Assembly (NCBI GenBank): GCA_009746045.1
Contig: RPFO01000104.1
Span: 4,128,272-4,188,271, forward strand
Source of the DNA: Mesostigma viride
Lineage: Eukaryota; Streptophyta; Mesostigmatophyceae; Mesostigmatales; Mesostigmataceae
Length of the DNA stretch: 60,000 nucleotides
Reading direction: 5' to 3'
Shown here: positions 22,801-31,453 of the stretch, one piece after another
Numbering within the stretch: the first letter of the stretch is position 1
Layout: each line of letters starts with the position of its first letter
Program-made: the position numbers and the translations under genes
The notes under the pieces: model-generated
Told to the model about the DNA's origin: nothing
Seen by the model: only the letters and a program-made list of their open reading frames with translations
The model's database searches: none

Positions 22801-25800
22801 AACCCACACCCTTGACAGTGCATGGGAAGCAAGAGAAAACCACGGATCACGGGGGCCAGAGAAACCACGGATCAAAGTAGTAAGAGAAAACCACGAATCA
22901 CGGTAGCAAGAAAAAGCACGGATCATGGGGGGCAGAGGGGATCACAAAATTATAAATTATAACATGACTCCGTTGGTGCAACAAGAGGGGGTTCACAAAT
23001 AGGCCCACAAACACACAATCGTATGCACGCGCACACGGACATCACCTGAAAAAATCTTTTCCAGCACCAACTCCACTTCAGGAAAACATGCACCATGCAG
23101 TCCAGGACGCCCCGCAGAGGGGGACACACACCAGCCCTAGCATTTAATAGTCTACATCTAGTAAACAGCACTTACAAGATAACAGATAGGTTAACAGCAT
23201 CCGTACCAGTCCAGGATGCGGCCCACAAAGGGGGACACCAGCGACGCGCCCGCATCCGCGCACGCCATGGCCTGCGCAAACGAGAAGAGCAGAGTCATGT
23301 TGCAGGAGATGCCCTGCTTCTGAAGCACCTCGCACGCGCGGATGCCCTCCCAGGTGGACGCGATCTTGATATAGACGCGCTCAGGGCCGATGCCCCGCTT
23401 GTCGTACAGCTCGATCAGCCGCAGCGCCTTGTCGATGCAGTCCTGCGCGTGTTTTTTATGCGTGGGTGGATGGTGAGGGCAAGTGGCAGCATGAGGCAGG
23501 CGATGTCAGCCTCAGCGCCTTCTCGATGCAGTCCTGTGTGTCTCATATGGGGCAAGAGGGGTGGGCAAAAATGATGGGTAGATGGATAAAGATCAACATC
23601 TTCACAACCCAACCCTCTTTGCAAAGCCGTAGATGTCATGAGCCTCACTCACTTCTGTGCGTAGCGCTCCCTTTACTGTGTGCCCCCCCCTCCCCCCCTC
23701 GGCCCCCTCACCTGAATGTCAACTCTACTCCCCCAATCTACGTGTTTGCACACGTACAACAGGTGGTATGTTCTACGCGTGCGAACGATCGTTTGTACAT
23801 GTGCGTCGGCCCAGCCCCTACCCGTGTGTCGCGCGACCTACTGCGACCTACCTGTGTTACATACGATCTGCCCATGCGTTGCAGGACCCATGATCTACCT
23901 GTGTGCTGCAAAAACCTAACCCTCCCTCTACCTGCGTGTTGGCCCGTTCCCCCCTAGCCAGGTCCCCCCCCCACCTATCTTATGTAACCTGTGTGCGACC
24001 CATTACAACCTAGATGTGTGTTGTGTAGCTCACTAGCTGTGTTGTAACTCTCACCCAGCTGTGTTGTATATTTTATGTGCGTATCGTGCGACCTATCACC
24101 AATGTATTTCATACGGCCTAGGACCTATCTACGTGTTGTTTTATGCGACCTACCAATGTATTTCATACGGCCTAGGACCTATCTACGTGTTGTTTTATGC
24201 GACCTACCCATGTATTTCATACGGCCTAGGACCTATCAGCGTGTTGTTTTATGCGACCTACCGATGTATTTCATACGGCCCAGGACCTATCTGCGTGTTG
24301 TTTTATGCGACCTACCGATGTATTTCATACGGCCTAGGACCTATCTGCGTGTTGTTTTACCTACCTGCGTGTTGTAGGACAGGTGAGCGTCGCACTCTGT
24401 CGACACCCGCCCCGGCACGATCTTGAGGATCTGCTCTCCAAAGTCGCAGCACAGCTCGTCCACCACGCCGGCCATTGGGCGCGCCGAGTCAGCCCTTCCT
24501 GTGTCGACGTGGCGCGCGAGCGACTTGGCCACCAGATCCGCGTACGCGGGCAAGCCGGCCGCCTTAAGGATGAGGCTGGGCAATTAGCAATACATAACAG
24601 GAGGGAATGACAAGCAGACGGCAGATGGCAAATACGCACATATGGCCTTGAGGATGGGCTGCGGGTAAGCATTTGCTTATAATATTTTCTTATAACATAT
24701 TCTAATACCTACTTTCTAATAGTTAGGAAAGGTCTCAGACCAACCCATAAGGCGCAATACAGGCATTGCCTTGAGGACGAGGCAGCCCAAAAGAGAGTGA
24801 ACAAAAGAAAGCAAGTGAGCGGCAAGCACACAAACTTAAACGCCAGCCGTCCTGACGACGCGGCTGCAGGAATGGGTGCATTTGTCCAACAAAGGGATGG
24901 ACACGTGCATGACGCTGACAGGTGAAGGACTGCCTTTTGAGGATGAGGTGGGGGCGCATCGTTCAGTGTGAATAAATGCGCAATAAAATAAAATAAAAGT
25001 GGCCATGAGGATGAGGATGCCGAAAGGGGTCGGCACTTGCTGCTGTATTTTGAAGAAGTGCTCACGGTTCTTCGGTAGTTGCTTTCGTTGGTGCAAAGCA
25101 TGCATAGCCGGGCATGGGCAAACTCGTGGCGACTGTGCAAACACAACCTCATCCTCATCCTCGAAGCAAATCACGGCCTTGACAGCGCTGTGCGGGCCCA
25201 GGCATGGAACTAGGCTTGGCGATGGCCACCCCTTCGTGAGGAAGGGGTCACGTTCCCTAGTTCTAGGTCAGGGGTACTAAACATGGCAGGGGACCAGGGG
25301 TACTAAATAGACGGGATTCACGAGAGCATGGGACTAACAGTTGAGACTGGGAGAAGAAGTTTACTAATGGACAGAAAGCTTAGCAGACAGAAAGCGCATG
25401 CCAGCGCAGGCACCAAGGTCATGAGGATGAGGCCACGAAGAAGGCAGGAGTTACCGACATTGTCACTGGGCAGAAAGAACAAATAACAACACAAGACCGT
25501 GAACAAGTACAGGACGTTATACGACTAAAGAACCAAGACCGTGGGAACTGGATCTTAATCAGAACAAGTACAGGACCTTATACGACAGCTGGACTACAGG
25601 AGCATGGCCCTGAGAACCCATGGGTTGATTTTCAGCACGACAGAGAGGTAGGTTCGGAAAGTGAGAGGCATAGGTGGATGTGGGTAAGCTGGCAAGTAAG
25701 CTACTTCAAAAAAGCCCTCCAGAGCGGCACCAAACAACAATTCCCCATTAGTCGTCAAGACAGCCAACCAACAAAACCATGGACAAAATGGGTGGCATGC

Positions 25801-27764
25801 ATCTCCCAGAAATGCGACCAGCACCATGGGAAAGAGCCAAGACTATGGTCATGTATGTGTCTTTTGGATTACATGGTAAGTGGGTGGGCAAGTCGGGGAT
25901 TAGCGGGGACGGGGGCGGGGCGACAAATCTCCAGATATGCGACCAAGGCAATTGACTTGGGCAGCACAAAAATCCTTGTACACGCGGTGGCATTTAAGAA
26001 GGGGTACTTTTAATTACAGGAATGAGATGTGACGGGGCTACTACGCGGGCAGCACGTCAGTGGACTAGGCAGTACTGGGTACCTGATGGTGGCGTCGTCG
26101 GCAGAGTTTCCAGTACAAGAGACACAAGCAAAGCACTAGACAAGGGCGGTTGCGGATTTCTGGGGTTGGCGGTGGTTTTGACTTTTGAGGGGGGAGGGGG
26201 GGGGGGGATTGAGTTCCCGCGTGGAAACCAGCCACTCAACAAGTGCAGCCGCTAGCCGGTACCTGGGGTTGGTGGTGGCGTCTGTCGGGCGATACTTCTC
26301 CAGCACCTGGAACTCGCCGGTGTCCGCCACGATCTGAGACCGATCGAAACGATGCCAGAATAACAATCAGGTAATCATATAGAACCACGTATCATCAGTT
26401 CTAGTTAGCGCTTGCCAGCCGAATGTACCACCACAAATCTGCGGCCACCCTAAGCAGCCTCTACAGTATCGGTGAGACAACCACAGTATGCATCACATTA
26501 CAGTCGCCCCCGCGTTAAGTAACGATTGTTGAGGTTACGGCCCCGCGTTAAGTAACGATGCCCCAGAGTCTGGCAGCGCACACCTCACAGCCCACCTTTC
26601 GCAAAATATCTGGCCGGAAAAATGGACTTTATGCGACTTCGATGCTGCAGCTGGATCGGGCTTGACGAGAGCGGTCGATTGCCGTAGAGAAGTCCGCCAG
26701 AGCAGGAGGGGGTGGGATGCTAGCCTAATTCTACCGCTAAACTTACGTCCCCGCGATAAGTTACATCCCCGCGCTAAGTTACGACGCCGAGAATTCGGCG
26801 ACGGTCGTAACTTAATGCCGGGACGACTGTATCGGTGAGACAACCAGCTCAGGGCAGAAATCTGGACAGTTCGGGCCATGGTAGCTCGGACCTGCCTTTA
26901 TCTTATCCGCATTCGTCGAGTCGCTCAGGGTGATAGAGATTAATGGAGTCGAACATTTGGAATGTATTTATTTACTAGGCGGGCTGGCTACTGGCAGTAA
27001 GATCGAGATCGCAATGTCGACAAACGAACACGAAAGACTTCAGCAACGTCAACCAACCGTAACTAGAAGATCAAGCGAGCTGTACCGCACTAAACAATGG
27101 ATGATGAGGTGATCAAAAGGGTCGCTAAATGGAACGTCGCTAAACGTTGTCAAATGTCAAAGGACTTCTAGTTGTAACTCGGAGCGAATTTCCAAGGGAA
27201 ATTGTAGGCAGCAGCATAGCAAGGTTTGCGGGCGCAGGCCATTACGATGCGTTTGCCGTGCTTACGGTAAATGATTTCCATGGATCGAAACTAAGAATTC
27301 AAGAGTAGAGCTTTGAGACTGTCAGGCTCGGAGAAAGATACAAAGAAACACCCGGTTGTCTGGTAGCTAGTAAGGAAGAGCAGTATACATAAGCCCCGTA
27401 TGAACTTGACGACAATTCGCCCAAGTCGCAGCGTACGCGAGCCGAAAAAAAGTACCCACCATAAACTAATTAACCGCGTCTCGTCGAATAAGATGCATTT
27501 AAGTTCCAATTGCGTGGATCATACCTTTGAAATCGTGGCCAGCGCCTCCAATTGATTCGGGCCAGAAGCTTTTTCCCGCTGCTCCCTCCCCACCATCTCG
27601 TCCGCCTTGGCCGCCCTCGTCACGCATCCTCTCTTACCAAAGTTTGGCTTAATCGGGGCGCAGTGTAGAGGCCGAGGGCGAGTTGTTTTGCCTAGGGAGG
27701 TGCCCAGGAAAGAAACCTTCGCCGCCGAGACGGCAGGTTCGACGGCGATAATGCTGTGCATCAT
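16823..27764 (-). CDS. TAL: Transaldolase, plastid-targeted (7 exons, 387 aa)
   Basis: Exons (minus strand): 27764-27525, 26333-26263, 24575-24365, 23442-23207, 22412-22367, 21899-21744, 17026-16823; all junctions are GT-AG and in phase. It transfers dihydroxyacetone units between sugar phosphates (sedoheptulose-7-P + glyceraldehyde-3-P to erythrose-4-P + fructose-6-P) in the pentose phosphate pathway. It is close to the E. coli TalB subfamily over its whole length. Schiff-base Lys200 lies in [10 protein letters not shown]; Asp84 (VADTGEF), Asn102 (DATTNPS), Thr224 (CNMTLLFS) and Ser244 (SPFVGR) are all present. Residues 1-60 are basic and Ser/Ala-rich and end in [10 protein letters not shown], a likely chloroplast transit peptide. 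Two adjacent ATGs (27764 and 27761) offer starts. Introns up to 4.7 kb carry a piggyBac-like element, a MITE, minisatellites and decayed copies of exon edges. Confidence 0.95.
17046..17146 (+). repeat. 15-bp minisatellite beside transaldolase exon 7
   Basis: About seven units of the type GCAACGATGCACAGG (variants GGCAATGATGCACGG) lie about 20 bases from the splice acceptor of the last transaldolase exon, in intron 6. In the transcript they sit where the branch point and polypyrimidine tract would be expected. Confidence 0.85.
17792..17935 (+). repeat. 36-bp minisatellite, 4 units
   Basis: Units begin at 17792, 17828, 17864 and 17900 (GTGCTATGTAGTGACATG, then TGCTATATAGTGCGATGT). They lie in transaldolase intron 6. 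Because 36 is a multiple of 3, open frames cross it on both strands; these are not coding. Confidence 0.9.
18320..20008. mobile_element. piggyBac-like DNA transposon, non-autonomous (1,689 bp)
   Basis: TTAA occurs at both borders (18316-18319 and 20009-20012). The ends are inverted repeats: left CCCCTAAATGGTCT, right AGACCATTTAGGGG. Subterminal palindromes CCAGCCGATGCATCGGC (about 18366) and CCAGCCGATTTATCGGC (about 19971) repeat near each end. TTAA targets with terminal CCC..GGG repeats are the hallmark of piggyBac elements. I found no transposase in the interior, so this copy would need an enzyme in trans. It sits in transaldolase intron 6. Confidence 0.82.
22263..22296 (-). other. Decayed duplicate of transaldolase exon 5
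   Basis: On the minus strand it reads [10 protein letters not shown] followed by GCAAGT, against [10 protein letters not shown] followed by GTAATT in the true exon 5, about 104 bases away. The reading frame is kept and the donor would be of the GC type. The acceptor side is not preserved, so it is unlikely to be spliced in as it stands. Confidence 0.75.
23098..23135 (-). other. Decayed duplicate of transaldolase exon 4 3' end
   Basis: Plus-strand CAGTCCAGGACGCCCCGCAG then AGGGGGACACACACCAGC matches the exon 4 end at 23207 (CAGTCCAGGATGCGGCCCAC..). The donor GT of the true exon is CA here. It lies in intron 4. Confidence 0.7.
23502..23541 (-). other. Decayed duplicate of transaldolase exon 4 5' end
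   Basis: The minus strand reads ACACACAG|GACTGCATCGAGAAGG.., coding [10 protein letters not shown] against [10 protein letters not shown] in the true exon start at 23442, 90 bases away. An AG acceptor is kept. It lies in intron 3. Confidence 0.75.
24101..24370 (-). repeat. 54-bp minisatellite grown from the exon 3 donor junction
   Basis: Five 54-bp units start at 24101, 24155, 24209, 24263 and 24317 (AATGTATTTCATACGGCCTA..). On the minus strand each contains AACACGCAGATAGG or AACACGTAGATAGG, a near copy of the true exon 3 donor AACACGCAG|GTAGG at 24365. The array abuts the exon. Open frames across it (54 = 18 codons) are by-products. Confidence 0.88.
26501..26829. mobile_element. pogo/Tigger-like MITE (329 bp) with TA target
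   Basis: TA dinucleotides flank it (26499-26500 and 26830-26831). Inverted ends are CAGTCGCCCCCGCGTTAAGT and, on the minus strand, CAGTCGTCCCGGCATTAAGT. The motif CCCCGCGNTAAGTNAC recurs four times inside. The CAGT ends with a TA target fit the Tc1/mariner-pogo superfamily. It has no coding capacity. It lies in transaldolase intron 1. Confidence 0.8.
26830..27100 (+). repeat. SINE-like repeat, diverged copy
   Basis: It begins TATCGGTGAGACAACCAGCT and follows the 37108-37446 copy through CCATGGTAGCTCGGACCTGC, CGTCGAGTCGCTCAGGGTGA and a GGCTGGCTAC stretch about 150 bases in. A head fragment (TATCGGTGAGACAACCA) is also at 26468-26484, so the MITE appears to sit beside or within an older copy. 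The 3' limit is uncertain. Confidence 0.6.
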
Positions 27765-28908
27765 GAGGCCGGTGAAAGTCGCCGTTAATATATATACTGG
27801 AAACTAGACAATTTCGTTTAGGCGACGCAGCTACCCGTCGCGTTGGTGAGCAATAGAAAGAGCGGCAGGATCTTTAGGAAGTAATGCACACACAATGACG
27901 ATGCGGGACAGGACGCAAACGCACGCGTGATCAACGCAAACGCAAAGAACGCAAATCGATGGAAGGCCTCAATTACGACGCTTTGCTTTTTGTCCGTCGT
28001 GCCAGCCTCCTCGCTCTTGCGCCTCAGTAGGGAAGATTTTTTTCGGTGGGAACTTGCATCTCGTCTGGGCGTGGCACGTAGCACAGCGGCTGACTGGGTG
28101 ATGCAAACTGATGCAACCCATCCGTGTCTGGTCAAGACGCGCCCGAAACGCTTCGAGCTTCCGAAGCCGCAAGCCCGTACTACGGCTCATCAACAAACAA
28201 GCATAAAAGAGAAGAGATTCTTGATACCATACGGTGATATAAAGGAAGGTTTCATAAATTACTGTTTACTTGTAGTAACAAGAAAAAACGAATTGGCACA
28301 ACCAAACAATACGGTAGTTGCACCGGTAGTTCGGACTTCGGATGTGGGAATAGCCGGGGGAGTAAGGGGACAGCATAAATGGCATCTTCTCAGCATCTAC
28401 AGCTCGGCAAACTCGCTTTGGCAAATTCGTTGCAATTGCCTGCGCGCTGCATGGTGGCTGTCCAGTTGCAGCGACGCGACAGACTGGCGGCATAACTCGT
28501 TATTGGGCTCGTCACTGAACGGTGTGCGGCGAACTGCCATGCACATGGACGCATTGTAAGCGCATTTTCCTACCCCGCATTGATTAGAAGCGAAGGAGTC
28601 TATTGGAGCCATACTCGCATCGTATTTGTCTACGTTACAGTTCACTGTGCTACGAGTTACGCGCCCTGTCGAATCACAATGGCGCCGCAAAGTCCCAGCT
28701 CGAGGGTGATAAATAACTGAATTACACGTAATTTCTCCGAACTAGCAAAGTCTCTTGAGTGATAGGCTTTGCAGCGCTGAGATATACGGAAACGCTTCTT
28801 TTGGCCCCAAGCAGTCTCGCCAGCAGAGCAGGCTGGAACAGTTCAAGTAATTCTACCAACACATTGTGAGCCAGCATCTTGAGAAGACCAGACCGTTCCC
28901 GCTAAGCG
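27765..28908. other. Divergent intergenic region between transaldolase and the membrane-protein gene
   Basis: This 1.1 kb lies between two divergently transcribed starts and probably holds both promoters. An AT run TATATATA at 27788-27796 is about 25 bases upstream of the transaldolase ATG and could be a TATA-like element. A 210-codon open frame at 27927-28559 has no recognisable domain and I do not call it a gene. Confidence 0.5.
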
Positions 28909-29949
28909 ATGGAGGAGCAGGCTGGAGCCGATGCATCATCGGAAATACCGTATCTCACGGTGTCGGCGCAGGGCCTTCCCTATCTTATAGGGTTGGCCGT
29001 GGATTTGCTGATTAACAACGTGCCTTTGGCCCTAGATCTCTTCATGATGCACTCGTTCGTCATGCTCTGCCTGTGGGGAGTCATCGGTAATACCTGGGTC
29101 GTCTCATGGAACCGAAAGGCTGGCCACGAGTACATATCGGGCACCGTGGTCCTGAGCGCGTTCGCTACGTGCCTGACGCGGCTCACCTTCTTCGCCAACC
29201 GGGGCACGCGCGAGGCCTTCTTCGACTCCGGCAGCCTCACCGACCACATGGTCGAGGACGCCGGGTTTGCATTCGGAGCCGCAGGCGTCATCGGTGGATT
29301 CACCGCGTTCACGATCCGACGGATGTGGCAGGCCCATGGGGATGCCGCCCGTCCTCTCGTGACATTATCAGCAGGAAGATTCTGCTTGTGCATGATCTTC
29401 GCGGTGCTTACCTACGTGGGATCCTGCCTCGCCGTCCGTGCGTACCTGCCCTGCCACCGCAGCTGCAAGGACGTCACGCTTGCTATCGCAAACGAGACAG
29501 TAATCCTGTCATCCGCGCTCGCCCTCTGGATCGCCCCATCCATCATCAAGGCCTCCGGGCATGCACACGTGTCCGCCCCAGGGGCGGCCGCGTCTCGGTA
29601 CCTGGCGTATACCTACGCGGTCCTGTTTTCTATTTTCGGCGCGGTGCGCTCCTTCCTCGTGGCCACGCTCCTGTACAAGCCAAGTAACTACGAGCAGCTG
29701 TTACGAGACTTGGGGGCCGAGGCCGCGGCGCCGGGGCCGGTCCATCACGCGCACTGGATGCTGGTGTATCACGTCATCGATGTGATTTTGATGCTCCTGC
29801 CGGGGTTCTACCTGTGCGTGTACTACGGGGTGAACATTAACGGGGACGAGCAGCCTGCAGGGACGTTGAGGGACCCGATTACGAATTATACGGAGAACAG
29901 GGGGTTGCCCCCAAAGGGGGGCAAGAAGAAGAAGAGCAAGGGGGAGTGA
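28909..29949 (+). CDS. Unrecognised single-exon polytopic membrane protein (346 aa)
   Basis: I do not recognise the family. By eye there are about seven hydrophobic segments at residues 44-66, 76-96, 118-136, 156-178, 191-213, 232-255 and 285-306. The N-terminus (MEEQAGADASSEIPYLTVSA) is short and acidic, and the C-terminus ends in a Lys-rich tail (KKKKSKGE). Charged residues within or beside segments (Asp32, Asp43, Arg91, Arg247, Asp291) and a His cluster (VHHAHW, 278-283) could matter for transport, but this is speculation. The ORF has no in-frame breaks, is markedly more GC-rich and codon-biased than the flanks, and lacks introns although its neighbours have many. That could mean retroposition or transfer. 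It is divergent from transaldolase. Confidence 0.8.
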   Translation: MEEQAGADASSEIPYLTVSAQGLPYLIGLAVDLLINNVPLALDLFMMHSFVMLCLWGVIGNTWVVSWNRKAGHEYISGTVVLSAFATCLTRLTFFANRGTREAFFDSGSLTDHMVEDAGFAFGAAGVIGGFTAFTIRRMWQAHGDAARPLVTLSAGRFCLCMIFAVLTYVGSCLAVRAYLPCHRSCKDVTLAIANETVILSSALALWIAPSIIKASGHAHVSAPGAAASRYLAYTYAVLFSIFGAVRSFLVATLLYKPSNYEQLLRDLGAEAAAPGPVHHAHWMLVYHVIDVILMLLPGFYLCVYYGVNINGDEQPAGTLRDPITNYTENRGLPPKGGKKKKSKGE

Positions 29950-30076
29950 GGGAGGTTCACCCGGTTTGAGCTTCAGCAGGAAGTCCGATAGTTAAGTTTG
30001 ATATTTCGGTAAAGTGTTCATCAATTAATTAAAAGCACGTGACCGCGTCGCGAACCATGCAATACCATATAGGTAG
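29950..30076. other. 3' flank of the membrane-protein gene
   Basis: A short AT-rich 3' region that includes TTAATTAATTAA at about 30025. It runs directly into the (TAAG)n tail of a minus-strand LINE fragment. No polyadenylation signal can be assigned with confidence. Confidence 0.4.
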
Positions 30077-30481
30077 GCTAAGTAAGTAAGTAAGTACTTG
30101 CGTATCATGCGCAAAGGCATGCCACGGAGTACTAAACTAATCTCATCCGATTAGAGCAAAGTTTGTGGTCCACGAGCTGGGCGGCAGCGGTGGGGGAGCA
30201 CAGCAGGCCCACTCCTCCCTGACCCGGTGCATGCGCCGGGCCGCACAGCAGTTGCCATGTAGTGCGAGGGTGACACGCTGAACGGGGCCCTCAAAGGAGT
30301 GTCTGTGCTCTTGGACCCCAAGCACATCAATGCCATATAGGCGGCAGTAGTGGACAAGCTTGTCTATGCACGGTTTACGGTGTGCCGAGCTATGGATGCC
30401 GAGAATGCTCATAACTTTTGACTCCGGGCATGAAATTTGGTCGGGTAAATTGCAACAGACTCGCCTTTTGATGACGAACAC
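30077..30481 (-). mobile_element. LINE fragment with apurinic endonuclease start and (CTTA)n tail
   Basis: The minus-strand ORF 30481-30143 contains MSILGIHSSAHRKPCIDKLV followed by YGIDVLGVQEHRH. This is the beginning of a LINE APE-type endonuclease; QE is the metal-binding Glu motif. It then jumps to the 3' end (TTGCGCATGATACGCAAG) and a CTTACTTACTTA tail at 30077-30095. The middle of ORF2 is missing, so this is an internally deleted copy of the family whose tail was inserted at 15463. Confidence 0.75.
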
Positions 30482-30520
30482 GCTGATCTAATTTTTGGCA
30501 GCCATCGCCCAGGCCAGGTT

Positions 30521-31231
30521 ATGGTGGCTGCTTCGGATGACTGGCCTCGGTGGGATCCCAAAGATTGCCGTCTTGCCTGTCTTATTTCGTGCTGCCCTGA
30601 ACTTCGTGCTGCTTATTTCGAGCTGCCGGCGACGCCCATCGCCAGGCCAGCCCCCGCGCCCGATACTACCGTGCTGCAGGACCTCGCACAGTCTTTTACG
30701 ACCGTGCAGGGCGACATTACGGTCCTGAAGGAGACGATGCTGGAGCTGAAGAAGGCCATGGCAGCCCCTGCCAAAACTACCACGTTTGCCGATGTCACCG
30801 GCAAGCAGCTGACCACCATCGTTCAGCAGGCGGCCAAGTCTGCAGCTACCGCTGCGGTCACCCAGAATGCAGTGCAGCAACGCCAACGCAATATGGTAAT
30901 CAAAGGATTCCAGAAAGGCACGGCAGCACAGGAGACAGCACACTCACTTGCCGAGGAGCTGCGCGGCCCAGCGTTTCTGGGGAAGCTGCAGCTCCAGAAC
31001 CGTGTTGCCATTGAACGTGCCATTCGGCTGCCAGGCCCTCTGGGCCTGGTCGTCGTCACCATGGCCTCCATGCACGACAAACGCCTCGTGCTGGGAGCAC
31101 GTCGTCTGCTCCAGCCTAACGACTTCAGCCTCGACGAGGACTACACACCGGCTCAACTGAAGGCGAGGAGCGTGGTGTGGAACAGCACCATCGTCCAGGA
31201 GACCAAGAAGCTCGAGACCAAGGACCCGTAA
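30521..31231 (+). pseudogene. Family B ORF1 protein (L1-type), 5'-truncated
   Basis: From MVAASDDWPRWDPKDCRLAC the frame is open to TAA. A coiled-coil stretch (LQDLAQSFTTVQGDITVLKE) precedes an RRM-like part (NMVIKGFQKG..LGLVVVTMASMHDKRL) and a C-terminal domain with SLDEDYTPAQLKARSVVW. Copy 2 at 35202 shows that about 110 N-terminal residues are missing. It differs clearly from family A ORF1 in sequence but not in layout. Confidence 0.75.
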
Positions 31232-31453
31232 GCGCATGAAGTTGCGTCTGCTTCAGGATGGCTCCTTTGCAGCATTCTTTGATGGGCAGAGGATCACAGG
31301 TGTTCCGATTAACACCCCCGGAGCTTAGTCTCGTCAGGTGTCTAGCCAGAAGGGTGCTGCCTCTGTTGGTAGACAGTAGGTAGACAACCTTCCTCGTCGG
31401 CTCGCGGCTAACAGGCTTCGGGGACAGCCTCTAAACAGTCCCGTTCCACTACC

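Noticed and set aside
24061-24426. 121-codon ORF with [17 protein letters not shown] repeats
   Set aside because: A 54-bp minisatellite in a transaldolase intron keeps the frame open; the gene is on the other strand.
27927-28559. 210-codon ORF between transaldolase and the membrane-protein gene
   Set aside because: No recognisable domain, no codon-bias signal by eye, and it lies in the region expected to hold two promoters.
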